Shown: positions 1 through 6,093 of the stretch, one piece after another | How the letters are laid out: each line of letters opens with the position of its first letter | How positions within the stretch are numbered: position 1 is the first letter of the stretch | Assembly (NCBI GenBank): GCA_900768875.1 | Contig: CAAGEP010000002.1 | Coordinates: 1-15,785 of the forward strand | Direction of reading: 5' to 3' | DNA: 15,785 nucleotides | DNA from: Alphaproteobacteria bacterium | GTDB lineage: Bacteria > Pseudomonadota > Alphaproteobacteria > CAAGCB01 > CAG-977 | Program-made: the position numbers and the translations under genes | Notes under the pieces: generated by a model | Databases searched by the model: none | Told to the model about the DNA's origin: nothing | The model's input: only the letters and a program-made list of their open reading frames with translations

Positions 1-69
1 TTGCGTGTTTTTCAAGCTCAACAAGTTCGAACGCATAGACGCCGTCAAGGCAATTTTATTTGTAGACAT
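1..69 (-). CDS. Flagellin, N-terminal fragment (runs off the window)
   Basis: The first 23 codons of a flagellin gene read leftward off the window edge. The protein begins MSTNKIALTASM and continues RSNLLSLKNTQ. The pattern of ALTA, an Arg-x-Asn-Leu-Leu-Ser-Leu block and NTQ is the conserved start of alphaproteobacterial flagellin, the coiled-coil end that packs into the filament core. The start is the ATG complementary to 67-69, with a good Shine-Dalgarno (AAGGAGA, about 75-81) upstream. Flagellin is exported through the flagellar secretion apparatus and polymerises outside the cell. Only the N-terminus is visible, so length and paralogue identity are unknown. The gene has its own leader and probably its own promoter (see 99-192). 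Confidence 0.85.
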   Translation of the reverse strand, partial: MSTNKIALTASMRSNLLSLKNTQ

Positions 70-98
70 GGTAGTTCTCCTTTTCTTGGATTGTTAAT

Positions 99-124
99 GA
101 CCCGCAAAGTGACCCTTGCGGGTC
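99..124 (-). promoter_or_regulatory. Perfect 9-bp stem-loop in the flagellin leader
   Basis: GACCCGCAA (99-107) and TTGCGGGTC (116-124) form a perfect inverted repeat with an 8-nt loop. It lies 18 nt upstream of the flagellin Shine-Dalgarno, is GC-rich and has no T-tract, so it is not a terminator for this gene. A role in leader mRNA stability or translation control, as known for FlbT at alphaproteobacterial flagellin leaders, is inference. A protein operator is the alternative. Confidence 0.55.
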
Positions 125-129
125 GATTC

Positions 130-160
130 CGGAAACGGCTTTCGCCGCTGTTTCTTTCCG
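130..160 (-). promoter_or_regulatory. Second, imperfect hairpin in the flagellin leader
   Basis: Read on the minus strand, CGGAAA (160-155) can pair with TTTCCG (135-130), and CGGC with GCCG closes a GAAA tetraloop. A 7-nt bulge lies on the 5' side. It sits next to the 99-124 stem, so the transcribed leader could fold as two adjacent stem-loops before the ribosome binding site. The helix is interrupted, so confidence is lower. Confidence 0.35.
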
Positions 161-165
161 TTATT

Positions 166-192
166 TTTACGGTAACATATTACGGCCGTTTA
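166..192 (-). promoter_or_regulatory. Candidate sigma-28 (FliA-type) flagellin promoter
   Basis: On the minus strand, TAAACGGC (192-185) is followed after 11 nt by ACCGTAAA (173-166). Spacing equals that of the FliA consensus TAAAGTTT-N11-GCCGATAA. Matches are 4 of 8 and 5 of 8, including TAAA and CCG, which carry most of the specificity. A start near 158 would give a leader of about 90 nt containing both hairpins. This is a position-based call on a degenerate match. Confidence 0.35.
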
Positions 193-261
193 TTCAATGG
201 GTATTTCTTGCCTACCTGCGTGCCCAAACGTCACCGCGAGTCCCGCAAGGCGCGCATAACC

Positions 262-293
262 AAAAAGCCCGCTTTCATCAAAGCGAGCTTTTT
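262..293 (-). terminator. Rho-independent terminator downstream of rpmJ
   Basis: AAAAAGC-C-CGCTTT (262-275) pairs with AAAGCG-A-GCTTTTT (280-293) around a CATC loop, with one C/A mismatch. It lies 26 nt past the rpmJ stop. Both ends carry A/T tracts, so it could work in either direction. It separates rpmJ from the flagellin promoter. Confidence 0.75.
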
Positions 294-319
294 AATTCTT
301 CAAAACGAAGTCCGCGGTA

Positions 320-445
320 TCAGCCCTGACGAGCCTTCATGCGCGGGTTCTTTTTGTTAATGATGTAAACGCGTCCTTTTCTGCGGACGATTTTGCAATC
401 TTTGTCGCGCAGCTTGGCGGACTTCAGGGAATTACGAACTTTCAT
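320..445 (-). CDS. rpmJ: 50S ribosomal protein L36
   Basis: A 41-residue, very basic protein beginning MKVRNSLKSAK and ending NPRMKARQG is L36, a small protein of the large ribosomal subunit. Visible hallmarks are the KVR start, the KIVRRKGRVYI block and NPRxKxRQG. It has one cysteine (Cys17) and lacks the Cys/His zinc ribbon, so it is the zinc-independent (C-) form usual in alphaproteobacteria. The start has TAAGGA 7-12 nt upstream. It is a single-gene transcript, with a strong promoter at 490-518 and a terminator at 262-293. Confidence 0.95.
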   Translation of the reverse strand: MKVRNSLKSAKLRDKDCKIVRRKGRVYIINKKNPRMKARQG

Positions 446-486
446 AGCACAATCCTTAAAACTTAACGTTCTTCTAAAGAAGTTAG

Positions 487-515
487 ATGACAATACAAAG
501 AATGTCGGCTATTGT
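487..515 (+). promoter_or_regulatory. Promoter for the lipoprotein gene (plus-strand half)
   Basis: ATGACA (487-492), a 17-nt spacer and TATTGT (510-515) mirror the rpmJ promoter. TGACAATA (488-495) is the exact reverse complement of TATTGTCA (510-517), so each -35 overlaps the other strand's -10. A start near 522 would give a leader of about 39 nt before the ATG at 561. The -35 is one base weaker than on the other strand. Confidence 0.5.
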
Positions 516-518
516 CAA
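490..518 (-). promoter_or_regulatory. rpmJ promoter (minus-strand half of a symmetric promoter)
   Basis: On the minus strand, a perfect -35 TTGACA (518-513) is followed by a 17-nt spacer and -10 TATTGT (495-490). Transcription would start near 483, giving a leader of about 38 nt. It is superimposed on a plus-strand promoter because the region is nearly palindromic. Confidence 0.75.
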
Positions 519-560
519 TCAATAAAAGGCGATTCTTGTCGTCACAAAAGGAGTTTTTTT

Positions 561-1349
561 ATGATTAAGTCTGTTTTGGCCTTTGCCGTTCTGCCTTTGG
601 TGCTGTCCGCGTGCATTTTGGTGCCGGATTCGTGGTTCAACGATGCGTCCAATGAAAAATTGTTCGATTCCGCCCCCGCGCGTTCTTATACGATTATGCC
701 GCCGCCACCCGAAACAATCTTTAACGGCACGGAAACCGTGTATCAGCGCAATTATATCCTTAACAAGCGTATGATTGCTCATGTCGGCGACCCCGTTTTG
801 CGAATCCAAGCCTTTACAAAGCAAAACTATGTCAAAAGCAAAATGATGCTGGAGGAACCCGTCGATTTCCAAACGGCGTTCGAGCATATTAAAATGCCCG
901 CCCGCGAATATCCGATTTTCGGAATGTTTGAATTGGACGGCGAATCGTATTTCGTTTTGCCGCCGCAGGGCAACATTTATTTGCTGGCGGACATGTCGGG
1001 CGTGATTCAACAGCGTTTCCTGCATCAAATCCGCGATTCGGAAAAAGTGTCCGTTTTTCGTGAAAAAGGCAAGCTGACCCCGAAACGCCCGCGGTTGAAG
1101 CGGATTTCGGAAAGTTTTGAAAACAAAACGCCTTTCGTGGATTACGAAGTCCTGTACGACGGCATCAAAAACAATCAGATTACGTTTTTCTTCAAGCGCG
1201 CCGTTCCCGGCACTAACGGCGAGCAGGGCAGTTTTGAAAGTTTGGCATATCCCAAAGACGCCACCTTTATTTCTTTGGCCGGGGCGCAAATCCGCATCAT
1301 TCGCGCCGACAAGGAAAAGCTGGAATTCATCGTTTTAAAAAACGGCTGA
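561..1349 (+). CDS. Predicted outer-membrane lipoprotein of unknown function
   Basis: This 262-residue protein was not recognised as a known family. It begins MIKSVLAFAVLPLVLSAC, a lipoprotein signal peptide with an LSAC lipobox and lipidation at Cys18. The next residue is Ile rather than Asp, consistent with sorting to the outer membrane. The mature part has a PPPPE stretch near residue 50 and then soluble mixed sequence with several aromatic strands (FGMFELDGESYFVLPP), no further membrane segment, and a basic KLTPKRPRLKR region. The start is set by AAAAGGAG at 546-553. An in-frame extension upstream to 393 would run through the promoter and is rejected. The gene stands alone, between the symmetric promoter and a terminator. 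Confidence 0.85.
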   Translation: MIKSVLAFAVLPLVLSACILVPDSWFNDASNEKLFDSAPARSYTIMPPPPETIFNGTETVYQRNYILNKRMIAHVGDPVLRIQAFTKQNYVKSKMMLEEPVDFQTAFEHIKMPAREYPIFGMFELDGESYFVLPPQGNIYLLADMSGVIQQRFLHQIRDSEKVSVFREKGKLTPKRPRLKRISESFENKTPFVDYEVLYDGIKNNQITFFFKRAVPGTNGEQGSFESLAYPKDATFISLAGAQIRIIRADKEKLEFIVLKNG

Positions 1350-1352
1350 AAC

Positions 1353-1379
1353 AAAAGCCCGCCGAACGGCGGGCTTTTT
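1353..1379. terminator. Bidirectional terminator between the lipoprotein gene and pyk
   Basis: AGCCCGCC (1356-1363) and GGCGGGCT (1368-1375) form a perfect 8-bp stem around GAAC, with A and T tracts on the two sides. It follows the lipoprotein stop by a few bases and lies 16 nt past the pyk stop on the other strand, so it probably serves both convergent units. Confidence 0.9.
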
Positions 1380-1394
1380 CATATCCGTTTTCGA

Positions 1395-2816
1395 TTATTC
1401 GGGGATTGTGTAGACATGCAGCAGGTTCGTGTTGCCCGTGATATTGAATGGCAATCCCGCCGTAATGATGATTTTGTCGCCGACTTTCGCGTCAAAAACT
1501 TTGCGGCAGTTGCGGGCGGCAAGCCGCGCCACATCAACCAGCAAGTCTTGCGGTTCGCAGGTAACGCTTTCGATGCCCCAGAACAGGCTCATTTTACGGG
1601 CGACCGATTCGTCGGGCGTCATGCACATAACGGGAATGTACGGCCGTTCGCGCGATACGCGTCCCGCCGTCGCGCCGCTGATGGTGTAGGACACAATCGC
1701 CGCGGCGTCTTCCATTGTTTCGGCCATGACGCGCGCGGAAGCCGTAATCGCATGTTCCGGCGTATGTTCGGGCTTCAGCCGCGCCGCGTCCAGATATTGA
1801 CGGTACAAATCGTGCGATTCGGTTTCCATGATGATTTTGTTCATAATGGTAACCGCTTCAACGGGATATGCCCCCGCCGCCGTTTCCGCCGACAGCATAA
1901 CCGCGTCGGCGGCGTCGAAAACGGCTGTGGCGACGTCGGACGCTTCCGCGCGAGTCGGAGTCGGATTCGCTACCATGGATTCCAGCATTTGCGTCGCAAC
2001 GATAACGGGTTTTCCGCCTTTGCGGCAGGCGCGGATGATTTTCTTTTGCAAAACGGGGACTTTTTCGGGCGGGACTTCCACACCCAAGTCGCCGCGCGCG
2101 ACCATGATGCCGTCGGACAAGCGGATGATTTCATCCAAATGTTCCAATGCCGCGGGCTTTTCGATTTTGGAAACAATCCACGCGCGGCCGTTGATTAAAG
2201 AACGCGCCAGCAGCAAATCTTCGGGACGCTGAACGAAAGACAGGCCGATCATGTCCGCCCCCATGTCCAACGCCGCCTGCAAATCGCTTTTGTCTTTTTC
2301 GGTCAACGCGTCAATCGGCAGGGGAACTCCGGGGACGTTGACGCCTTTTTTGTTGGACAGGCGGCCGCCGCTGATGACGGTCGTATCGGCAAAGTCTTTG
2401 CCGAAAGCGTTAACGCGCAAATGCACCAATCCGTCGTTCAACAATAAATCCATGCCGTCGGTCATGGCTTGGAAAATTTCGGGATGGGGCAGGCAGACAC
2501 GGGTTTTGTCGCCGGGTTCGGGGGACATGTCCAAGCGGAACTTGTCGCCGATGTGCAGTTCGATATGGTCGTCTTTGAAAACGCCGATGCGCAGCTTGGG
2601 CCCCTGCATGTCGCACAGGATCGCCAACGGGCGGCCGATTTCCTTTTCGGCCTGACGGATATGGGCGACGTTTTGGCGGTGGGTTTCATGCGATCCGTGC
2701 GAAAAGTTTAAACGGAACACGTTGACGCCCGCTTGAGCCAAAGCTTTGATGATTTCGGGCGAACTTGACGCGGGGCCCAAAGTGGAAACGATTTTGGTAA
2801 AGTGCATTTGCTTCAT
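1395..2816 (-). CDS. pyk: Pyruvate kinase
   Basis: The 473-residue enzyme converts phosphoenolpyruvate and ADP to pyruvate and ATP in the last step of glycolysis. Visible features are TKIVSTLGPAS at the N-terminus and RLNFSHG with Arg35, Asn37 and Ser39 for potassium and substrate. SKIEKP follows with catalytic Lys217 and the metal ligand Glu219, then the second metal ligand Asp243 in ARGDLGVE. The ATQMLESM and TRAEASDVATAVFDAADAVML blocks of the barrel come next, then the regulatory C-terminal domain. All catalytic residues are present and the length is normal. The first Met is preferred over Met4 because AAGGAT lies at the right distance. It is the last gene of a minus-strand unit, 10 nt after the epimerase, and ends near the terminator at 1353-1379. 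Confidence 0.97.
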   Translation of the reverse strand: MKQMHFTKIVSTLGPASSSPEIIKALAQAGVNVFRLNFSHGSHETHRQNVAHIRQAEKEIGRPLAILCDMQGPKLRIGVFKDDHIELHIGDKFRLDMSPEPGDKTRVCLPHPEIFQAMTDGMDLLLNDGLVHLRVNAFGKDFADTTVISGGRLSNKKGVNVPGVPLPIDALTEKDKSDLQAALDMGADMIGLSFVQRPEDLLLARSLINGRAWIVSKIEKPAALEHLDEIIRLSDGIMVARGDLGVEVPPEKVPVLQKKIIRACRKGGKPVIVATQMLESMVANPTPTRAEASDVATAVFDAADAVMLSAETAAGAYPVEAVTIMNKIIMETESHDLYRQYLDAARLKPEHTPEHAITASARVMAETMEDAAAIVSYTISGATAGRVSRERPYIPVMCMTPDESVARKMSLFWGIESVTCEPQDLLVDVARLAARNCRKVFDAKVGDKIIITAGLPFNITGNTNLLHVYTIPE

Positions 2817-2826
2817 AAGTGTATCC

Positions 2827-3735
2827 TTACAGTTCGTCAGCCGTGAAAGTGATTGTTTCGCGCAGGCTTTCCGACGGAGCCAGCGTTTTGATGCCCGTTC
2901 CGGCTACGCCGCGCGACGCCAGATTGAACGCGTCGTTCGCGTTGGTTACGGGTTCGACGCAGAAAAAGTTTTCGCCGGCGGGCGACCACACCACGACATG
3001 ACCGAAATCGCTGTATGCGGTGATGCTGATTTTGCGTTTGCGCGATTCCCACACGATTTCCGCTTTGCCGTCAAAACCGCCAAAGCAGGTGTCCAGTTCC
3101 AAATCGGAAATTTTCAGCCCTTTTTCAAACTGCCATTCGGGCGGAGCTTTAATCGGCTTTTCGCGTGCGGGGGCGGCTTCATGCGCCCACACCGTTTTGT
3201 TTTTGAAACGCACGATGGTGTCGTCGTCTTTGGGAAAGAAAGGATGCACGCCCAAACCGCACGGCATCGGGATTCCGCCTTTGTTGGTCAGCTTTAAAGT
3301 GACAATCAGCTGATTGTTCTGCAGTTTGAACGATTCTTCCGCGCGATAAGCGAACGGAAAACCGCTTTTCCCGTTGTGGTCAAAGGCAAGCGTTGCCGCA
3401 TTGTCCGTTGCTTCAACGACATCCCATGCCGTTTGCCAGCCTTCGCCGTGCAAAGGATCGGGAACGACGGGATGGTTTTTCGGAACGGTGCGCCGAATAC
3501 CCCAATAAATAAAATATCCGCCGCGGATGCGGTTGGAATACGGCACCAGCGGAAACATTGCGGTTTTGTCGGCGGCGCGTTCGGCAACGGCTTCGGGCAG
3601 AGCGGGGCGCATCAAATCGACGGTTTCGCCGTCGGCCTGCGTCTTGCGCCAAGCCAGCAAAGATCCCCCCGTTGACGGAGATACAACGGCGCAAAAAGCA
3701 CCGGATGTCAGAGAAACTTGATTGTTGCTGTCCAT
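2827..3735 (-). CDS. Aldose 1-epimerase family protein
   Basis: The 302-residue protein belongs to the galactose-mutarotase-like family, which interconverts alpha and beta anomers of aldoses or hexose-phosphates in the cytoplasm. Support comes from PYSNRIRGG (substrate-binding Asn-Arg), the DPLHGEGWQ block, CGLGVHPFF with the expected general-acid His, LDTCFGGFDG, and FFCVEPVTNAND carrying the expected catalytic Glu. The start MDSNNQVSL follows GAGGATGAA. An upstream in-frame Met (to 3792) would lack this site and overlap the preceding gene. The exact substrate cannot be read from the sequence, so GalM, YeaD-like or YihR-like remain open. Ten bases separate it from pyk, so the pair is very likely co-transcribed and feeds sugar into glycolysis. 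Confidence 0.9.
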   Translation of the reverse strand: MDSNNQVSLTSGAFCAVVSPSTGGSLLAWRKTQADGETVDLMRPALPEAVAERAADKTAMFPLVPYSNRIRGGYFIYWGIRRTVPKNHPVVPDPLHGEGWQTAWDVVEATDNAATLAFDHNGKSGFPFAYRAEESFKLQNNQLIVTLKLTNKGGIPMPCGLGVHPFFPKDDDTIVRFKNKTVWAHEAAPAREKPIKAPPEWQFEKGLKISDLELDTCFGGFDGKAEIVWESRKRKISITAYSDFGHVVVWSPAGENFFCVEPVTNANDAFNLASRGVAGTGIKTLAPSESLRETITFTADEL

Positions 3736-3773
3736 TTCATCCTCTTTTTTGGAAATTGATTCCTTATTAGCCT

Positions 3774-4487
3774 TTAACGCCGTTTTCCGCAAGCCTTTTC
3801 GGTGGCAATTCCGATTTCGCCGACGGTCGCATAGTTTTTGGAATCGACGACGGCGGAATCAAAGAAAACGCCTTTCGGCGGTTCGGAGCGGATTTGAATG
3901 TTTGTTGCAGCGATATTTCGGGCGGTATGGCATTTGGACTTTGAAGCATAGCGGACATCCGACAAAACGGCGGATTCTACAGTTATCGCTTCGTTTTTGC
4001 TGTTCTCGTCCAACGACAGCAGGCGCAGTTGGGTCAAGCCGATTGAAGCCGCGTCGAATTGAACGGCGGTTTTGTCATGCCCGACGCGCAAATCCGCCGA
4101 AACGCCCCTCATTTCGACTTTTCCCAAGGCAACGGTTCGCGTGTTCAGAAACGACAGTAATTCCTTGGCATCAACGGTGAAAGAGGAAAACTTGACGTTT
4201 CCCTGTGCGGACGCACGGTTCATTTGTATCGAAAAGCCCGTGAAGTGCAGGACGCCTTGGGGCTGAAGCTCAAAAAAATCGTAGGAAACGGAGATGTCTT
4301 TTAAGCGTGAAAAAGCTTTTGTCAGCAGAAAATCCAACAATGAATCGGCTATGTTGGCTTTTGTGCGTTCGGAGTGGGGAACGGAAATCTTGTATTCCGC
4401 TTCGGGCAGCGGCGCGTCGTCCGACTGCGCGCGGACGGGCAGGGCGAAAGCTAAACACAAAAAGACGGTAAGAATTGTTTTAATCAT
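3774..4487 (-). CDS. Exported periplasmic protein of unknown function
   Basis: The 237-residue protein starts with a Sec signal peptide (MIKTILTVFLCLAFALPVRA, likely cleaved before Gln21). No enzyme motif or known family was recognised. The mature region alternates polar and hydrophobic residues like a beta-rich fold, for example GVLHFTGFSIQMNR and KVEMRGVSADLRV, loosely reminiscent of AsmA- or LPS-transport-like beta sheets; that resemblance is only an impression. Two cysteines (CHTA and KACGK) may form a disulphide. Start choice: AAAGGT lies upstream of the ATG at 4487, and a longer frame extending to 5078 would run through sfsA on the other strand. It leads the epimerase-pyk unit with a 38-nt gap. 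Confidence 0.8.
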   Translation of the reverse strand: MIKTILTVFLCLAFALPVRAQSDDAPLPEAEYKISVPHSERTKANIADSLLDFLLTKAFSRLKDISVSYDFFELQPQGVLHFTGFSIQMNRASAQGNVKFSSFTVDAKELLSFLNTRTVALGKVEMRGVSADLRVGHDKTAVQFDAASIGLTQLRLLSLDENSKNEAITVESAVLSDVRYASKSKCHTARNIAATNIQIRSEPPKGVFFDSAVVDSKNYATVGEIGIATEKACGKRR

Positions 4488-4488
4488 T

Positions 4489-4517
4489 TTGACCTTTTCG
4501 GCGGGTTCTTTTAAACT
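4489..4517 (+). promoter_or_regulatory. Promoter of the sfsA-map-radC unit
   Basis: TTGACC (4489-4494), a 17-nt spacer and TAAACT (4512-4517) form a good sigma-70-type promoter. The start would be near 4524, leaving a leader of about 53 nt. The -35 lies almost on the start codon of the divergent periplasmic gene. Confidence 0.6.
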
Positions 4518-4524
4518 GAAAAAA

Positions 4525-4553
4525 ATGATACCACGTTTTCCGGAAAAAGGAAA
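4525..4553 (-). promoter_or_regulatory. Promoter of the periplasmic protein-epimerase-pyk unit
   Basis: On the minus strand, TATCAT (4530-4525) is preceded by TGG, giving an extended -10. A weak -35 TTTCCT (4553-4548) lies 17 nt upstream. It overlaps the initial transcribed region of the divergent sfsA promoter, so the two may compete. Confidence 0.5.
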
Positions 4554-4577
4554 CGCGCTAAAAAGGCGAACGGGCAA

Positions 4578-5273
4578 ATGAATTTCATCTCTCCTTTGTA
4601 CAAAGCGGCTTTGATAAGCAGAACGGCAAATGTTCTGATTGACGCTTGTTTGGAAAACGGGCAAATCGTAACCGCTTATTGCCCGAACGATACCCGACTG
4701 AAAGGGCTGGATATGCCGCAGTCGGAAATCTGGCTGGCTTTTGACGGCGCGCGCGACAAAAGGCTGTGCTATCGCTGGGAATTGGTGCGGACGGGCGGCG
4801 CTTTGGTCGGGGTTGATTTGGATGTTCAGACGGCTTTGGTGCTGGAAGCGGTCAACAGCGGCGTTCTGTACGAATTGTCGGGATATCGCGACATTTTGCC
4901 CGCTCTCGAAGAATCTTCGCTGGATTTGCGCTTTGTTCCCGCCGATTCCCGCTATCCCGAATGTTTCGCGGCGATTGCTCCCGTATATGTCAAAAGCGGG
5001 GTTGATTTGCTGTATCCCGATGGTGTGTATACCGCAAACCGCCATGCGCTGAACGAATTGGAAGCCGTCTTGAACCAAGGCGGACGCGCCGTCTTGCTGC
5101 TGATTGCCCAGCGAATCGACTGCTTGGGCGTCAAAGCCGATTGGACGGCGGACGGAGACTACGTCGCGGCGTTGAAAAATTTATGCGATAAAGGCTTGGA
5201 AATTATTTGCTGCGGCTGTACTGTGTCCGAGCATGAAGTTCGGATTGCCGCACGATTGCCGTTTAGTTTTTGA
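4578..5273 (+). CDS. sfsA: SfsA-family protein with a degenerate nuclease motif
   Basis: The 231-residue length and the blocks YCPND-RLKG, WELVRTGGALVGVD, YELSGY, YPDGVYTANRHALNEL, GRAVLLLIAQR and EIICCGCTVSEHEVRIAARLP match SfsA from end to end: an N-terminal OB-like domain followed by a restriction-endonuclease-like domain. SfsA was named for stimulating sugar fermentation in E. coli; its molecular role is not settled. Family members usually carry Cys-Tyr-Ile/Val-Glu-Val-Lys-Ser. Here the aligned stretch is C129-F-A-A-I-A-P, so the ExK Glu and Lys are both Ala (132 and 134), while the upstream Asp (Asp116) remains. The N-terminal Asn-Thr-Gly is Asn-Asp-Thr. The ribosome site is modest (AAAGG). 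map follows after 13 nt. Confidence 0.85.
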   Translation: MNFISPLYKAALISRTANVLIDACLENGQIVTAYCPNDTRLKGLDMPQSEIWLAFDGARDKRLCYRWELVRTGGALVGVDLDVQTALVLEAVNSGVLYELSGYRDILPALEESSLDLRFVPADSRYPECFAAIAPVYVKSGVDLLYPDGVYTANRHALNELEAVLNQGGRAVLLLIAQRIDCLGVKADWTADGDYVAALKNLCDKGLEIICCGCTVSEHEVRIAARLPFSF

Positions 5274-5286
5274 AAGTGTGAAAAGT

Positions 5287-6093
5287 ATGACGAAAAAAGA
5301 CATTATCATTCACGGTCCCGAAGATTACGAAGGAATGCGCCGCGCCGGCAGATTGGCTGCGGAAACGCTGGATATGATTGCACCGTATGTGCAGGCGGGA
5401 ATCACTACGGGCGAATTGGACAAGCTGTGCGACGACTTTATCAACGCTCACGGCGGCGTGTCGGCGTGCTTGGGGTATCGCGGCTATCCGAAATCCGTGT
5501 GCATTTCCCTGAACCACGTCATTTGTCATGGTATTCCGGGTGACAGAAAGCTGGTCAACGGCGATATTTTGAACATTGACGTAACAGTTATTCTGGACGG
5601 GTGGTACGGCGATACCAGCCGCATGTACACCGTCGGAAAAATTCCTTTGAAAGCCAAACGTTTAATCGACATTACGTTTGAAACAATGTGGCGCGGCATT
5701 GAACAGGTTCGTCCGGGGGCGACTTTGGGCGATGTCGGACACGCAATGCAGGCTTATGCGGAAAAGAACCGCTGTTCGGTCGTCAAAGATTTCTGCGGCC
5801 ACGGATTGGGGCGCGTGTTCCACACCGAACCGAACGTTTTGAACTACGGTCGCCCGCACGAAGGATTGGTGCTGAAAGAAGGCATGTTCTTCACCATTGA
5901 ACCGATGGTCAATCTGGGCGGCGACGATTTGAAAATCCTGTCCGACGGCTGGACGGCGGTGACGCGCGATATGTCTTTGTCCGCGCAATTTGAACATTCT
6001 TTGGCGGTGACCAAGGACGGGTATGAGATTTTCACTTACTCGCCCAAGAAAATGGATTGCCCGCCCTACAAAGTCGAGTCCGCAAATGGGTGA
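5287..6093 (+). CDS. map: Methionine aminopeptidase, type I
   Basis: The 268-residue enzyme removes the initiator Met from nascent cytoplasmic proteins. All five metal ligands of the pita-bread fold are visible: Asp98 and Asp109 (NIDVTVILDGWYGDTSRMY), His172 (CGHGLG), Glu205 (FTIEPM) and Glu236 (QFEHSLAV). The substrate-binding His81 (NHVICHGIP) is also present. Length is normal for the type I class; the extra C-terminal tail PKKMDCPPYKVESANG is not conserved. The start chosen is MTKKDIIIHGPED. A longer frame from 5233 would overlap sfsA and add nothing family-like. The ribosome site is weak (GAAAG), suggesting translational coupling to sfsA. It overlaps radC by 8 nt. Confidence 0.97.
   Translation: MTKKDIIIHGPEDYEGMRRAGRLAAETLDMIAPYVQAGITTGELDKLCDDFINAHGGVSACLGYRGYPKSVCISLNHVICHGIPGDRKLVNGDILNIDVTVILDGWYGDTSRMYTVGKIPLKAKRLIDITFETMWRGIEQVRPGATLGDVGHAMQAYAEKNRCSVVKDFCGHGLGRVFHTEPNVLNYGRPHEGLVLKEGMFFTIEPMVNLGGDDLKILSDGWTAVTRDMSLSAQFEHSLAVTKDGYEIFTYSPKKMDCPPYKVESANG

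Noticed and set aside
207..226. Sigma-54-like site upstream of flagellin (GGCACG, then GGC)
   Set aside because: The GG and GC elements are one base off the required spacing and TTGC is not conserved.
393..560. N-terminal extension of the lipoprotein
   Set aside because: It crosses rpmJ and the promoter, and the lipoprotein signal begins at 561 after AAAAGGAG.
1416..2198. Plus-strand open frames opposite pyk
   Set aside because: They are complement shadows of pyruvate kinase without motifs or ribosome sites.
4488..5078. N-terminal extension of the periplasmic protein
   Set aside because: It lies opposite sfsA, and the internal Met at 4487 has both a ribosome site and a signal peptide.
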